In this document: positions 16,095 to 24,062 of the stretch, piece after piece
Layout of the letters: each line of letters opens with the position of its first letter
Position numbering within the stretch: position 1 is the first letter of the stretch
Assembly (NCBI GenBank): GCA_049658265.1
Contig: JBASOM010000001.1
Location: 1 to 24,521, forward strand
Direction: 5' to 3'
Length of the DNA stretch: 24,521 nucleotides
Source of the DNA: DTU063 sp001512695
GTDB lineage: Bacteria; Bacillota; Thermosediminibacteria; Thermosediminibacterales; Tepidanaerobacteraceae
The notes under the pieces: generated by a model
Seen by the model: only the letters and a program-made list of their open reading frames with translations
Databases searched by the model: none
Told to the model about the DNA's origin: nothing
Program-made: the position numbers and the translations under genes

Positions 16095-16125
16095 CCCCCT
16101 GATCTTTTAGCAAAAAATCAGGGGG
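16095..16125. terminator. Terminator hairpin between LysM gene and ilvD
   Basis: CCCCCTGAT (16095-16103) pairs with ATCAGGGGG (16117-16125) across a 13-base loop and is followed by TTTCTTG on the plus strand. On the minus strand it is followed by CTTTTAATT. It lies between two convergent genes, 7 and 33 bases from their stops, and may serve both. Confidence 0.85.
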
Positions 16126-16158
16126 TTTCTTGTTGAAAGCTCAGGATACTATAAGTTG

Positions 16159-17817
16159 CTATCTTAGCACCGCTCCAGTTGATGCTGACGTTACAAGGCG
16201 TGCATATCGGGAAAGATAGCCGCTTTTGACTTTAGGTTCAGGCTTTTGCCAATTGGCCCTTCGCCTTGACAATTCTTCCTCCGAAAGGAGCACGTCCAGC
16301 TTCCTGTTCTTTATGTCAATTCTTATTATATCACCATTTTGGATTAAGGCTATGGGACCCCCTTCCATGGCTTCGGGGGACACATGGCCTATCGAGGCAC
16401 CCCGCGTTGCCCCGGAAAAGCGGCCATCGGTAATTAGGGCCACGTCCTTATCAAGACCCATGCCCGCTATAGAAGAGGTGGGGGAAAGCATTTCCCGCAT
16501 GCCCGGCCCTCCCTTGGGACCTTCATAGCGGATGACCAAGACATCGCCTTTCTCAACCTTGCCGGAATAAATGGCTTCCGTGACCTCTTCTTCAGATTCA
16601 AAGACTTTGGCGGGGCCTTCGTGGTACAACATTTCCGGCGCTACCGCTGCTTCCTTAACTACCGCACCGTCGGGGGCCAGATTGCCCTTTAAGATGGCAA
16701 GGCCACCCGTTTCCCTGTAGGGATTGTCGATAGTATGAATTACCTCGGTGTTTTTGATACGGACATTTGCAATGTTTTCACCTACCGTCTTGCCCGTTAC
16801 GGTAATCAGGTCAAGGTGCAACAAGTCTTTTCTGGAAAGCTCCTTCATGAGAGCGGGAATTCCTCCGGCCTCGTGAAGGTCCTCGACGTGGTGCTCGCCG
16901 CTGGGACTCATTTTGGCCAGGTAAGGAGTCCTGCTGCTTATTTCATCAAAGATGTCCAGCTCCAGCTTGATGCCGGCTTCATTGGCAATTGCCGGCAGGT
17001 GCAGCACCGTATTGGTGGAGCCTGCCATGCCCATATCCACGGTTATGGCATTTTCAAAAGCTTCCCTCGTCATGATATCTCGAGGCTTAATGCCGCGCCT
17101 TACCATCTCCATGACCTGCATGCCGGCTTTCTTGGCCAGTGCTATACGGGCACCGCTTGTTGCAGGTATGGTGCCGTTGCCCGGAAGGCCCATGCCTAAG
17201 ACCTCGGTCAGGCAGTTCATGGAGTTTGCAGTGAAAATACCGGAACACGAGCCGCATCCGGGACATGCAGCCTGTTCTATTTCTTCAAGCTCCTCGGCAG
17301 TTAGCTTGCCGGATGAAAAAGCCGAAACTGCTTCAAAACAGGTGTTTAAATCGATGTCCCTGCCCTTGTGTCTGCCCGCGTACATGGGGCCGCCACTTAC
17401 CACTACCGCAGGTATGTTAAGCCTGGCTGCCGCCATCAGCATGGCAGGCACTATCTTGTCACAGTTGGGGATCAGCACCAGGCCGTCAAAGCCGTGAGCT
17501 ACCGCTACCGCTTCTATGGAATCGGCTATAAGCTCCCTGCTCGCCAGGGAATACTTCATGCCGATGTGGCCCATTACGATGCCGTCGCAGACGCCAATCG
17601 CCGGGAACTCCATGGGCGTGCCCCCCGCCATGGCCACACCTATTTTGGCTGCCTGGGCTATGGTGTCCAGGTGAAAGTGGCCGGGGACTATTTCATTCTG
17701 GGAATTTACTATGCCGATAAGGGGTCTGTCCAGTTCTTCTTTTGTGTACCCCATAGCGTAAAAAAGGGATCTGTGGGGTGCTCTCATGATACCTTTTTTA
17801 ACTCTGTCACTTATCAT
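16159..17817 (-). CDS. ilvD: Dihydroxy-acid dehydratase
   Basis: The 552-residue iron-sulfur enzyme dehydrates 2,3-dihydroxy-isovalerate and 2,3-dihydroxy-3-methylvalerate to the keto acids of valine and isoleucine. Clear motifs are GGTPMEFPAIGVCDGIVMGH, MKYSLASRELIADSIE, PNCDKIVPAML with cluster cysteine C119 and the lysine K121 after CD, and CPGCGSCSGIFTANSMNCL with C185, C188 and C191. The C-terminal VALITDGRFSGATRGASIGH block is also present. Length is normal. The ATG at 17817 overlaps the ilvN stop (ATGA) and has GAGGAGG seven bases upstream. Sugar-acid dehydratases share the fold, but pairing with ilvN makes IlvD the clear choice. It is the last gene of the minus-strand run. Confidence 0.96.
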   Translation of the reverse strand: MISDRVKKGIMRAPHRSLFYAMGYTKEELDRPLIGIVNSQNEIVPGHFHLDTIAQAAKIGVAMAGGTPMEFPAIGVCDGIVMGHIGMKYSLASRELIADSIEAVAVAHGFDGLVLIPNCDKIVPAMLMAAARLNIPAVVVSGGPMYAGRHKGRDIDLNTCFEAVSAFSSGKLTAEELEEIEQAACPGCGSCSGIFTANSMNCLTEVLGMGLPGNGTIPATSGARIALAKKAGMQVMEMVRRGIKPRDIMTREAFENAITVDMGMAGSTNTVLHLPAIANEAGIKLELDIFDEISSRTPYLAKMSPSGEHHVEDLHEAGGIPALMKELSRKDLLHLDLITVTGKTVGENIANVRIKNTEVIHTIDNPYRETGGLAILKGNLAPDGAVVKEAAVAPEMLYHEGPAKVFESEEEVTEAIYSGKVEKGDVLVIRYEGPKGGPGMREMLSPTSSIAGMGLDKDVALITDGRFSGATRGASIGHVSPEAMEGGPIALIQNGDIIRIDIKNRKLDVLLSEEELSRRRANWQKPEPKVKSGYLSRYARLVTSASTGAVLR

Positions 17818-18350
17818 TCGCTTTCCTCCTCAACCGGTGTTCTGTCCGGGTCCGGCGCATCGTATATGCTCTCCCTGCCTCGCTCCAGGGCTATGGCCCC
17901 CGTCCTCACTATCTCGATGATACCGTAGATCTTCATTATATTTAAAAATGCCTTGACTTTGCTGGCATCTCCCGTAAGCTCAATTATTACGGACCCGGGT
18001 TCGATGTCTATGATATTGCCTCGAAATGTTTCTACAATTTGAAAAATCTCCGTTCGGTTCTTATCCTGTGTCCGGACTTTGATAAGGGCCAGTTCCCGCT
18101 GCACCGAAGCTTTTACGTCAAGTTCCACAACTTTTATCACATCTACTAATTTTTCCACCTGGCTTTTTATTTGGGCAAGCTCCCGCTCATCGCCTTCAGC
18201 TACAATGGTGATGCGGGATATCTTGGGGTCTTCCGTTTCTTCGCCGGTAAAGCTCTTGATATTAAAACCCCTCCTGGTAAATAGCCCCGAAATACGGGTA
18301 ACCACACCGTATTCGTTGTGGACAAGTACCGAGAAAACAGCTCTGCGCAC
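17814..18350 (-). CDS. ilvN: Acetolactate synthase small (regulatory) subunit
   Basis: The product has 178 residues. An N-terminal ACT domain (FSVLVHNEYGVVTRISGLFTRRGFNI) is followed by the C-terminal ALS_ss_C region (ELALIKVRTQDKNRTEIFQI, then VIIELTGDASKVKAFLNIM and IVRTGAIALERG). It binds valine and controls the catalytic IlvB subunit in branched-chain amino acid synthesis. The GTG start at 18350 has GGAAGGTG five bases upstream. Its stop overlaps ilvD. The large-subunit gene ilvB, normally directly upstream, is not there. Instead the pilO gene ends 24 bases before, in the same direction. No separate promoter or T-box leader fits in that gap. Confidence 0.95.
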   Translation of the reverse strand: MRRAVFSVLVHNEYGVVTRISGLFTRRGFNIKSFTGEETEDPKISRITIVAEGDERELAQIKSQVEKLVDVIKVVELDVKASVQRELALIKVRTQDKNRTEIFQIVETFRGNIIDIEPGSVIIELTGDASKVKAFLNIMKIYGIIEIVRTGAIALERGRESIYDAPDPDRTPVEEESE

Positions 18351-18374
18351 ACTAACACCTTCCTTCTTTTGTGA

Positions 18375-18986
18375 TTAAAAAGGAGCAAAGGGATCGCTCC
18401 TGCCATTATCGCCGTCAAAGCCGGGAAATTCGTAATCTTCAACAAGGCCGTCTTCAGCCTTGAGTATATATATATTTGCAACAAATTCACCGACTATAGT
18501 GCTGCCTTCTTCCGGATACAGCTTGGCTGCGGTTATGTTGACAATTCTATGATAACTTTCCCAATCCTTTAAAAATCCTATAATATCCTCAAACTCACCG
18601 GAAACCCTGATATTAATGGGCAGGATGTAATGGCTTTCCCTGTCCTCCAGCTCCTGGGGAGCAAAGGCATGCTGCCTTAGGCTGTGCTTTTCAATAAAGG
18701 CTTCTAAGTCTAGAAGCAACTTGTGAATGTCCTTTCCGTATGGTATGGCCTGCTGAACCTTTTCAAGCAATTTCATGTCGTCGTCTATTTTTGCCTCGAG
18801 GATTTCTACCCTGGACTCCATTTCTTCCAAGGTCCCTTCAATTCCCTGTTTTTCCTTGTACTCTTTCATCAGGGCATTGAGCTTGATGTACGTTGGATAA
18901 ATAAGCCGGGCATATGCCAGGGAAACAAGAATAATGATGATACCTATAATAATAAACCTTTTTTCCCGATTATTCAATTGAATCAT
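18375..18986 (-). CDS. pilO: Type IV pilus inner-membrane assembly protein PilO
   Basis: The product has 203 residues: a short cytoplasmic N-terminus (NNREKRF), one membrane helix (IIIGIIIILVSLAYARLIYP), a coiled-coil stretch of about 50 residues (IKLNALMKEYKEKQGIEGTL onward) and a C-terminal ferredoxin-like domain with LPINIRVSGEFEDIIGFLKDW and VNITAAKLYP. This is the layout of PilO, which pairs with PilN in the alignment complex linking the cytoplasmic motor to the outer pilus. A GTG at 18998 is possible, but AAAGGTGAG lies about eight bases before the ATG at 18986. It begins one base after the pilN stop. The acidic, proline-rich tail is unusual but short. Confidence 0.9.
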   Translation of the reverse strand: MIQLNNREKRFIIIGIIIILVSLAYARLIYPTYIKLNALMKEYKEKQGIEGTLEEMESRVEILEAKIDDDMKLLEKVQQAIPYGKDIHKLLLDLEAFIEKHSLRQHAFAPQELEDRESHYILPINIRVSGEFEDIIGFLKDWESYHRIVNITAAKLYPEEGSTIVGEFVANIYILKAEDGLVEDYEFPGFDGDNGRSDPFAPF

Positions 18987-18987
18987 T

Positions 18988-19545
18988 TCACATCTCACCT
19001 TTTTCTTTTAAGAAAAATGTTAATTGGAATGTGAAAAGACCGTCGTCTCCCCGGCCAGCCTCACTTGTGATGTGGTCGAGATTTATGTTTAGAAAGTTTT
19101 CCGACTTGCCTAAGCTTGCCATAAAGTTCGCAACAACCCTATCAGAAGGTGCCCGTCCTCTAATGACAGCGTTTTTATCATTGCCAACATCAATATATAC
19201 AATCTGAACGTTGTCAGGTGTAAGCTGTGCAATTTCGAGAAGTATCTCTGACATTATTGTCTTATGCTCTTCCAACTCCAAGTATAAACTGTACTTTTCG
19301 CTTATCTCCCTTTCGGTTGCCCTAAGCTCTTTTTCTCTTTCCAAAAGGGGTCTGAAGCTCTCATTGTAAAGCTCATTTATGTGGTCTATCGCAGTCCTTA
19401 TCTCCTGGTACCTGCCTATGAAGCTTGCGGAAAGCAAAATTAAAAGGGCCACCACGGCCAGGGAAAGGCCCATTACAAGCGTTCTCTTGGGCTTTTTCCT
19501 TGCTGTTTTTATGTATTCATCGGGGAGGAGATTTATTTCATTCAT
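18988..19545 (-). CDS. pilN: Type IV pilus assembly protein PilN
   Basis: The product has 185 residues. It opens with NEINLLPDEY, the conserved PilN N-terminal motif that docks in PilM, followed by a basic stretch (ARKKPKR), a membrane helix (LVMGLSLAVVALLILLSASF), a coiled coil and a ferredoxin-like C-terminal domain (VQIVYIDVGNDKNAVIRGRA). It joins cytoplasmic PilM to extracellular-side PilO. The ATG at 19545 shares one base with the pilM stop (TGATG) and is preferred to the TTG just before it. The order pilM-pilN-pilO is the standard one. Confidence 0.92.
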   Translation of the reverse strand: MNEINLLPDEYIKTARKKPKRTLVMGLSLAVVALLILLSASFIGRYQEIRTAIDHINELYNESFRPLLEREKELRATEREISEKYSLYLELEEHKTIMSEILLEIAQLTPDNVQIVYIDVGNDKNAVIRGRAPSDRVVANFMASLGKSENFLNINLDHITSEAGRGDDGLFTFQLTFFLKEKGEM

Positions 19546-20588
19546 CAATAGACCACTCCCCTCATTGCAAGCCCTACGGCATTGGATAAAAGATGCAGCT
19601 CTTCTCTGCCGAGCGTTGAAGTATCAAGGGTTGGATTTGTTAATTCGGGTTCTACTGTGCTAGTAGGAATGCCTGTTTCCTGACCGATAAAATCGCCAAT
19701 TCCTTTCCACAAGGCGCCGCCTCCCGTCAATACCAGCTTAGCAACGGTCTGATTTCGATTTTGTGTATCGAAGAACTTTATAAACCTGTTTATGCCGTCC
19801 GTTAGTTCATTGAGGGAAGGCGCAAGAATTCGAAAGAGCTCTGCATGCTCTTGCTTATCCCTTAAAGATCTAAGTGAAAAGCTCTCCTGCCAAGAGGCAA
19901 GTTCCTCCCCTTGGATGCCGAAATAGTCAATTATGTTTCTCTGAATATCCTTTATGCCTACGGCAATAAGGCTGTCCGCATAAACGGAATCCTCTTTGAT
20001 TATCACGAGTTTTGTGCTGACTGCCCCCAAATCCACAATGCTATAAGGCCGGCTGCTGTCGGAGCCTCCAAAAAATCTCTGCAGGGAAACAGGATAAATA
20101 TCTATGGCAACGGGTTTTAGCCTGGCATCAGTCAACATGTCCAGGTATTCGGAAGCAGTTTGCTTTGATATCCCCGCTATTACAAGTCTCGTCCTGTTGT
20201 CATCGGTTTTCCCCAGCAGCCTGAAGTCTATCTTCATGTTTTCGTCATAAATGGGAATGTGATTTTTGGCCTCCCAATTTACGGCTTCTTTCAGCTCCTT
20301 TTCGGGCATGGGAGGCATGGTGATATAGCGGGTGACAATCCTCATATTGGACACAGCAGTTACAACTTTTCTCTCCTGGAACTTGTGTTTTGCAATAGTG
20401 TCAGTTAAAACCCTGACCAGTTCATCTTTATTGGATATGTTCCCGTCTGAAATAGCATCTGTGGGGGTTTTGACAATGGCCCGGTTTTCAAGTTTCCAGT
20501 TTTGCCTGTATCGTTTCAGATGGACAATTTTTATATGGGAAGAACCTATGTCAAGCCCAAGAATGGAATTGTTATTGCCCCAGAACAA
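19545..20588 (-). CDS. pilM: Type IV pilus assembly protein PilM (actin-like ATPase)
   Basis: The 347-residue cytoplasmic protein has the actin/FtsA fold. The first phosphate-binding loop is ILGLDIGSSHIKIVHL. A VDLGAVSTKLVIIKE second phosphate segment and an LVLTGGGALWKGIGDFI adenosine loop follow. KELKEAVNWEAKNHIP is the conserved PilM stretch. It binds the N-terminus of PilN and couples the assembly to the motor ATPases. The start is a TTG at 20588 with GGGGGG six bases before it. The gene is preceded by a 74-base gap containing an inverted repeat (20602-20642), the largest gap inside the pilus run. Confidence 0.94.
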   Translation of the reverse strand: MFWGNNNSILGLDIGSSHIKIVHLKRYRQNWKLENRAIVKTPTDAISDGNISNKDELVRVLTDTIAKHKFQERKVVTAVSNMRIVTRYITMPPMPEKELKEAVNWEAKNHIPIYDENMKIDFRLLGKTDDNRTRLVIAGISKQTASEYLDMLTDARLKPVAIDIYPVSLQRFFGGSDSSRPYSIVDLGAVSTKLVIIKEDSVYADSLIAVGIKDIQRNIIDYFGIQGEELASWQESFSLRSLRDKQEHAELFRILAPSLNELTDGINRFIKFFDTQNRNQTVAKLVLTGGGALWKGIGDFIGQETGIPTSTVEPELTNPTLDTSTLGREELHLLSNAVGLAMRGVVY

Positions 20589-20601
20589 TTTTTGCCCCCC
20601 T

Positions 20602-20642
20602 TACAACAATAATATTATTTTTCCTTTATCTGAATTGTTGTA
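20602..20642 (-). promoter_or_regulatory. Inverted repeat in the gap before pilM
   Basis: TACAACAAT (20602-20610) and ATTGTTGTA (20634-20642) are perfect 9-base inverted arms 23 bases apart, in the 74-base space between the PilX-like gene and pilM. They are AT-rich, without a T-run. A regulatory site or mRNA stem is possible. Confidence 0.35.
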
Positions 20643-20662
20643 TATGAAAACTAAGTTGATGT

Positions 20663-21931
20663 TTATTCATTTTCATAGGTTAAAGCCACAAGTTCAACTT
20701 TTGTTTCAAACTCTCCCAGTGCAATTCCAGGTGCATTATCGGGAAGCCTGTTTTCCAGATTGGCCAGTGGCCAGATATTAAGATTGCCTGAACCGGTAAT
20801 ATTCTTTGATACAATACAGCCATAGATGTCAGTATTTCCTTTAACATCAAAATTTCCCGCGGTGAAAAACACACATTTTAATGACTTTTGTCCCCCAATT
20901 ATTACATCACCGTTTACTATAATAACCACTGCTCCGCCATCTTCACTGATAATATCGATATTTCCGCTCATATCAAGATTTCCGTTTATCACAAGGACCC
21001 CATGACCCGTGATATCTTTATTTCCACTAATACTTACATTGCTATCCACAAAAGTTGTCCCTGAAATTTTCGATGGTATATTGCCATAAGAATAATACTT
21101 GCCTTCTTTCTGTGCCTCCTGGAGGTAAGTATCTAATAATTCGTCCAGCTTCGGAAATACCATAGGCTCACGTGCCTCCACTCCACCGTGGATAAAATCA
21201 TACTTGCCTTCCGGAGTAACTACACCATTAACTTGAATTGTACCTTTTATTTTGGAATTTCCTTTTAAAGTCAAGTTGCCCCTGCTCTTAACATTTCCTC
21301 TTATTGTAGCATTCCCAAACAGCTCTATATCACCTTCTGAATAAAGATCCCCGCCGATCTCAGAATTCCCACCTAATGTGCTTTTCCCTAAATTTGTAAC
21401 ATTACCGCTAACGTATGCATTTCCATTAAGAGTCATATCCGTGTTACAATACATATCTCCATGAATATCTGCATTTCCACTGTAAGTAATGGCTGTTTCG
21501 CTGTTAATTGATACCAGGTTATCATAGATTTTGGTATGCACTTTGGTTATCTTGACATCAGCTTTGATTACGCACACCGCAGACCGGTATTTGCCCGCTG
21601 AAACAACTTCAAGTTCATTTCTCGGTTCGTAGCTGCCTTTTTTACTAAATTCCAACTTGTAGCTTCCGTCTTCAAATTCAATTTCCCGGCCCAAAAGGTC
21701 ATTCCAATAATCATCGCTTTCCCAATCAGGGTGTTCTTCCAATGACACCAAGGCCTTTTGGAGGCCACACTCAGCTATGTACTGGGCTGATACGTAATCC
21801 TCCTGGTAGTATGCTATCATATTTTCTCGAAGGGACGCAGAAACTATCGTGGCACCAAGAACTGATATAACTGCCACTGTAAAGAGCAGCACTATCAAAA
21901 CTAAACCCTGATTGGCTTTAATACAGCTCAT
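20663..21931 (-). CDS. PilX-like pilus protein with bactofilin-like beta-solenoid
   Basis: The product has 422 residues. The N-terminal part is a pilin-like helix (NQGLVLIVLLFTVAVISVLG) as in PilX proteins, without a standard G|F-x(3)-E processing site, followed by an alpha-helical and strand region. From about residue 151 a glycine/asparagine repeat with an 18-residue period runs for five turns (SGNADI, NGNAYV, GGNSEI, FGNATI, KGNSKI). A non-repetitive insert (about 240-295) and a second repeat block with looser spacing follow. This resembles the beta-solenoid of bactofilins and polymer-forming proteins. A TTG at 21955 overlapping the previous stop is an alternative start. The ATG at 21931 has GGAAGG five bases upstream. 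It probably sits at or near the pilus tip, which is inference. Confidence 0.8.
   Translation of the reverse strand: MSCIKANQGLVLIVLLFTVAVISVLGATIVSASLRENMIAYYQEDYVSAQYIAECGLQKALVSLEEHPDWESDDYWNDLLGREIEFEDGSYKLEFSKKGSYEPRNELEVVSAGKYRSAVCVIKADVKITKVHTKIYDNLVSINSETAITYSGNADIHGDMYCNTDMTLNGNAYVSGNVTNLGKSTLGGNSEIGGDLYSEGDIELFGNATIRGNVKSRGNLTLKGNSKIKGTIQVNGVVTPEGKYDFIHGGVEAREPMVFPKLDELLDTYLQEAQKEGKYYSYGNIPSKISGTTFVDSNVSISGNKDITGHGVLVINGNLDMSGNIDIISEDGGAVVIIVNGDVIIGGQKSLKCVFFTAGNFDVKGNTDIYGCIVSKNITGSGNLNIWPLANLENRLPDNAPGIALGEFETKVELVALTYENE
21212..21481 (-). repeat. Five 54-bp in-frame repeats encoding beta-solenoid turns
   Basis: Five consecutive 18-codon units inside the PilX-like gene each start with a residue followed by G-N and two residues later a hydrophobic one. 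DNA identity between units is low, so this is an ancient protein repeat, not a recent tandem duplication. Confidence 0.75.
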
Positions 21932-21951
21932 AGTCTCCTTCCTTTCCGGTT

Positions 21952-22431
21952 TCAAGTTTCCTCTGTCTCCGGTGTTTTCATCACTGGTGGTGCTATCTTT
22001 GTAGATAGTTTGACTTCGTAAGAGTTGCTTTCTGCCGTCAACTCTATTATTACAATTGCACCGGAGCTGTCTTCTTCAAAGCGCAAATCAACTATATAAT
22101 CTGCAACCGGCATTATGTCGCCGTTTTTTTTCATAATCAGTTGCTTTTCTTTATCATCGTGTTCATAAATAATTTTGCCTTGATATGATGTAATACTTAT
22201 TTCTTGACGGGATAAGATCTCATATTCACTGGCCACCTTTAAGTCACGGGAGATCCATTCCAAGGCAATTCTTGCATTTTGCAGGACCTCCATTTGGTTT
22301 TCGGAAATCAACCAGGATTTCATTCCGGCAGAATAAAAACTGAATACCGCTGAAAGTACCATTACCATGATTCCCAGGGATACGATAAGTTCAATGAGTG
22401 TCATTCCCGAGCTTTCTTTAAATTTCCCCAT
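21952..22431 (-). CDS. Minor pseudopilin, PilW-like
   Basis: The 159-residue protein has a class III prepilin signal: KFKESSG|MTLIELIVSLG, with the cleavage glycine and the glutamate at mature position 5, followed by a hydrophobic helix (IMVMVLSAVFSFYSAG). The rest has the form of a PilW/GspJ minor pilin (MEVLQNARIALEWISRDLK is the characteristic helix), ending in beta strands. Such proteins prime pilus assembly at the tip after processing by the prepilin peptidase encoded upstream. The ATG at 22431 lies 14 bases inside the end of the previous gene, with GGGG nine bases before it. Its stop lies 21 bases before the preferred start of the PilX-like gene. Confidence 0.85.
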   Translation of the reverse strand: MGKFKESSGMTLIELIVSLGIMVMVLSAVFSFYSAGMKSWLISENQMEVLQNARIALEWISRDLKVASEYEILSRQEISITSYQGKIIYEHDDKEKQLIMKKNGDIMPVADYIVDLRFEEDSSGAIVIIELTAESNSYEVKLSTKIAPPVMKTPETEET

Positions 22432-22831
22432 AATCTATATCCCCTTTAACGGTGGAAAAACTTACTTCTCCACCAGTCCAAGAGACGGTTACCGTTATCT
22501 TCAACAGTTTGGGTTCATCATCTTCATCATCCAGCAACTCAATTTCCCTATGCACGGTATATACGGTCCCGTCTTCCGCAGGCAGCTTCTTTGTTGATTC
22601 TCCTACCCTTTGCAAAAGCCTTTGGAAATCCATGGCCTTTAGCTCTTCAATCTCACCTTGGGCAAGTGCTAGAGCTACAAGTTTTTCCTTTGTATGGCGA
22701 TTATTTTTAAAAGTGGCGGAAAAAAGGCCCAAAGTTGGAGCTATGATAATAGCAAGTATTGTCATCGCCACGATTAATTCAATCAGTGTAAATCCCCTTT
22801 GGTCACCTGCCCCTTTAAGAAAGCTTATCAC
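22418..22831 (-). CDS. Minor pseudopilin, PilV/GspI-like
   Basis: The 137-residue protein has the prepilin motif QRG|FTLIELIVAMTILAIIIAP, glutamate at mature position 5, and a following helix that resembles PilV/GspI (KLVALALAQGEIEELKAMDF). A short strand-rich C-terminal part contains an acidic loop DDEDDEP. It begins at a GTG (22831) with GGGAAGGTG about eight bases upstream, 17 bases inside the previous gene, and its own end overlaps the PilW-like gene. These overlaps imply coupled translation of the minor pilins. It would be processed by the PilD-like peptidase. Confidence 0.85.
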   Translation of the reverse strand: MISFLKGAGDQRGFTLIELIVAMTILAIIIAPTLGLFSATFKNNRHTKEKLVALALAQGEIEELKAMDFQRLLQRVGESTKKLPAEDGTVYTVHREIELLDDEDDEPKLLKITVTVSWTGGEVSFSTVKGDIDYGEI

Positions 22832-23273
22832 TTATCTTCACCTTCCCGGTAGCCGGTGTAACAATAACATAGCTTTTATTCCCTAAGCTGTCGCCGATAG
22901 TAATATGGCCTCCTCCTCGGGAGGGTTCCCCTGATGGATTGAAACTCAGTGTATCATTTTCAAAGTTTGTCTCAATGACACGATTGCCTTCAGGTAGCTG
23001 CCTTGACTCTACTATACTTTCTTCACGGCCCAACCAATAATCGGTCAAATGACCGGTGGTTTCGGTCGTGTTAAAGATCAGCTTGTATGAACGTCTTTCT
23101 GTTATGGATTGCTGTTGAATCATACGTATGTCAGATACGATCATGCGTAAAGCCATCGAATGCCGGTAATGAGCTAAGCTAGTTCTGTATATCGGCAGGG
23201 AAATAGTTGCTAAAATTCCGATAATTGATATAACGAGAATAAGTTCAATTAACGTATAACCCTTTTTGTGCAA
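22815..23273 (-). CDS. Minor pseudopilin, GspH/FimT-like
   Basis: The 152-residue protein has a very short leader (MHKKG|YTLIELILVISIIGILA), with Glu at mature position 5, and a GspH/FimT-like body: a helix with MALRMIVSDIRMIQQQSITE and strands ending in VIVTPATGKVKI. A longer open frame reaches 23309, but GGAGG lies seven bases before the TTG at 23273, which leaves the normal short leader of a class III prepilin. The gene starts 11 bases after the prepilin peptidase stop and overlaps the next pseudopilin by 17 bases. It is the first of three minor pilins in a row. Confidence 0.87.
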   Translation of the reverse strand: MHKKGYTLIELILVISIIGILATISLPIYRTSLAHYRHSMALRMIVSDIRMIQQQSITERRSYKLIFNTTETTGHLTDYWLGREESIVESRQLPEGNRVIETNFENDTLSFNPSGEPSRGGGHITIGDSLGNKSYVIVTPATGKVKISDKLS

Positions 23274-23284
23274 TATTTCCCCTC

Positions 23285-24028
23285 CTAAAAGAACAATCCC
23301 CAATACCAAGAAATAATCCTATCGCCAGCAAGCATGCTTATAACGCTGGCCAGAGCAATAAAAGGCCCGAAGGGAATGGCGTCCTTCATGTTTTTAAGTT
23401 TCAGTATGATAAGAATAAGCCCGACTACACTGCCTAATACAAAGGAGAGAAGCAATGCCAAGAGGGTGAGCCTAAAACCCAAAAACATTCCTACAGTTGC
23501 GAAAAGCTTTATATCCCCGCCTCCCATCCCGCCCCGGGAAAGGACCACTATAAGAAAAATAATGCCTCCACCCAATGCAAAACCCAATAAATAGTTGTAA
23601 AAATCTTCCCTGTGAAAGATAATATTAAGCACTAAACCGGCAGCAAGGCTAGGTAAAACTACTTTATCGGGTATTATTTGGTGCTCTAAATCGATAAAGG
23701 TGGTAATCATGAGGCAAGTAATCAATATGATTGCGGACAAAAATTCAAAGGTCAAGCCAAATTTAATAAAGGCAAAAATAAACATGAGACCAGTTAAAAG
23801 TTCCACCAGCGGATACAGCAGCGATATATTGGCCCTGCACTTCCTGCATCTTCCTCGGAGCAGCAAATAGCTTAAAAGGGGAATCAGGTCTGGCGGTTTT
23901 AAATTATAGCCGCACCGGGGACAGTGGGAAGACGGATATACCACCGACTCTCCCCGGGGAATGCGATAAATGCAAACATTTATAAAACTGCCGATGATAG
24001 TGCCCAGTATGAAGATGAAAAGAGTCAA
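23285..24028 (-). CDS. pilD: Prepilin peptidase (leader peptidase/N-methyltransferase)
   Basis: The 247-residue inner-membrane aspartic protease cleaves and N-methylates prepilins. The N-terminal cytoplasmic domain has GSFINVCIYRIPRGES and two CxxC pairs (C36/C39 in CPRC and C61/C64 in CRKC) that bind zinc in the bifunctional enzymes. The catalytic aspartates are D113 in FIDLEHQIIPD and D172 in GGMGGGDIKLFA. Six or more membrane helices are present. A GTG at 24040 lies inside the AAAGGTG ribosome site. The TTG at 24028, nine bases after it, is preferred. It heads the visible part of the minor-pilin and pilMNO run, directly supporting its neighbours. Confidence 0.93.
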   Translation of the reverse strand: MTLFIFILGTIIGSFINVCIYRIPRGESVVYPSSHCPRCGYNLKPPDLIPLLSYLLLRGRCRKCRANISLLYPLVELLTGLMFIFAFIKFGLTFEFLSAIILITCLMITTFIDLEHQIIPDKVVLPSLAAGLVLNIIFHREDFYNYLLGFALGGGIIFLIVVLSRGGMGGGDIKLFATVGMFLGFRLTLLALLLSFVLGSVVGLILIILKLKNMKDAIPFGPFIALASVISMLAGDRIISWYWGLFF

Positions 24029-24062
24029 TAATGCCAGCACCTTTCGTAATATTGACTTACAG

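Noticed and set aside
16735..17928. Long plus-strand open frames opposite ilvD
   Set aside because: They are shadows of the high-codon-bias ilvD frame; their composition is His/Tyr-rich and no family is recognisable.
18351..18374. T-box or attenuator expected before branched-chain amino acid genes
   Set aside because: Only 24 bases separate pilO and ilvN, too few for a T-box, and no leader structure is seen.
20700..21500. Recurring short motifs that look like a CRISPR array or tandem repeat
   Set aside because: The period is 54 bases, in frame with an open gene, and units share only Gly-Asn codons; they encode beta-solenoid turns.
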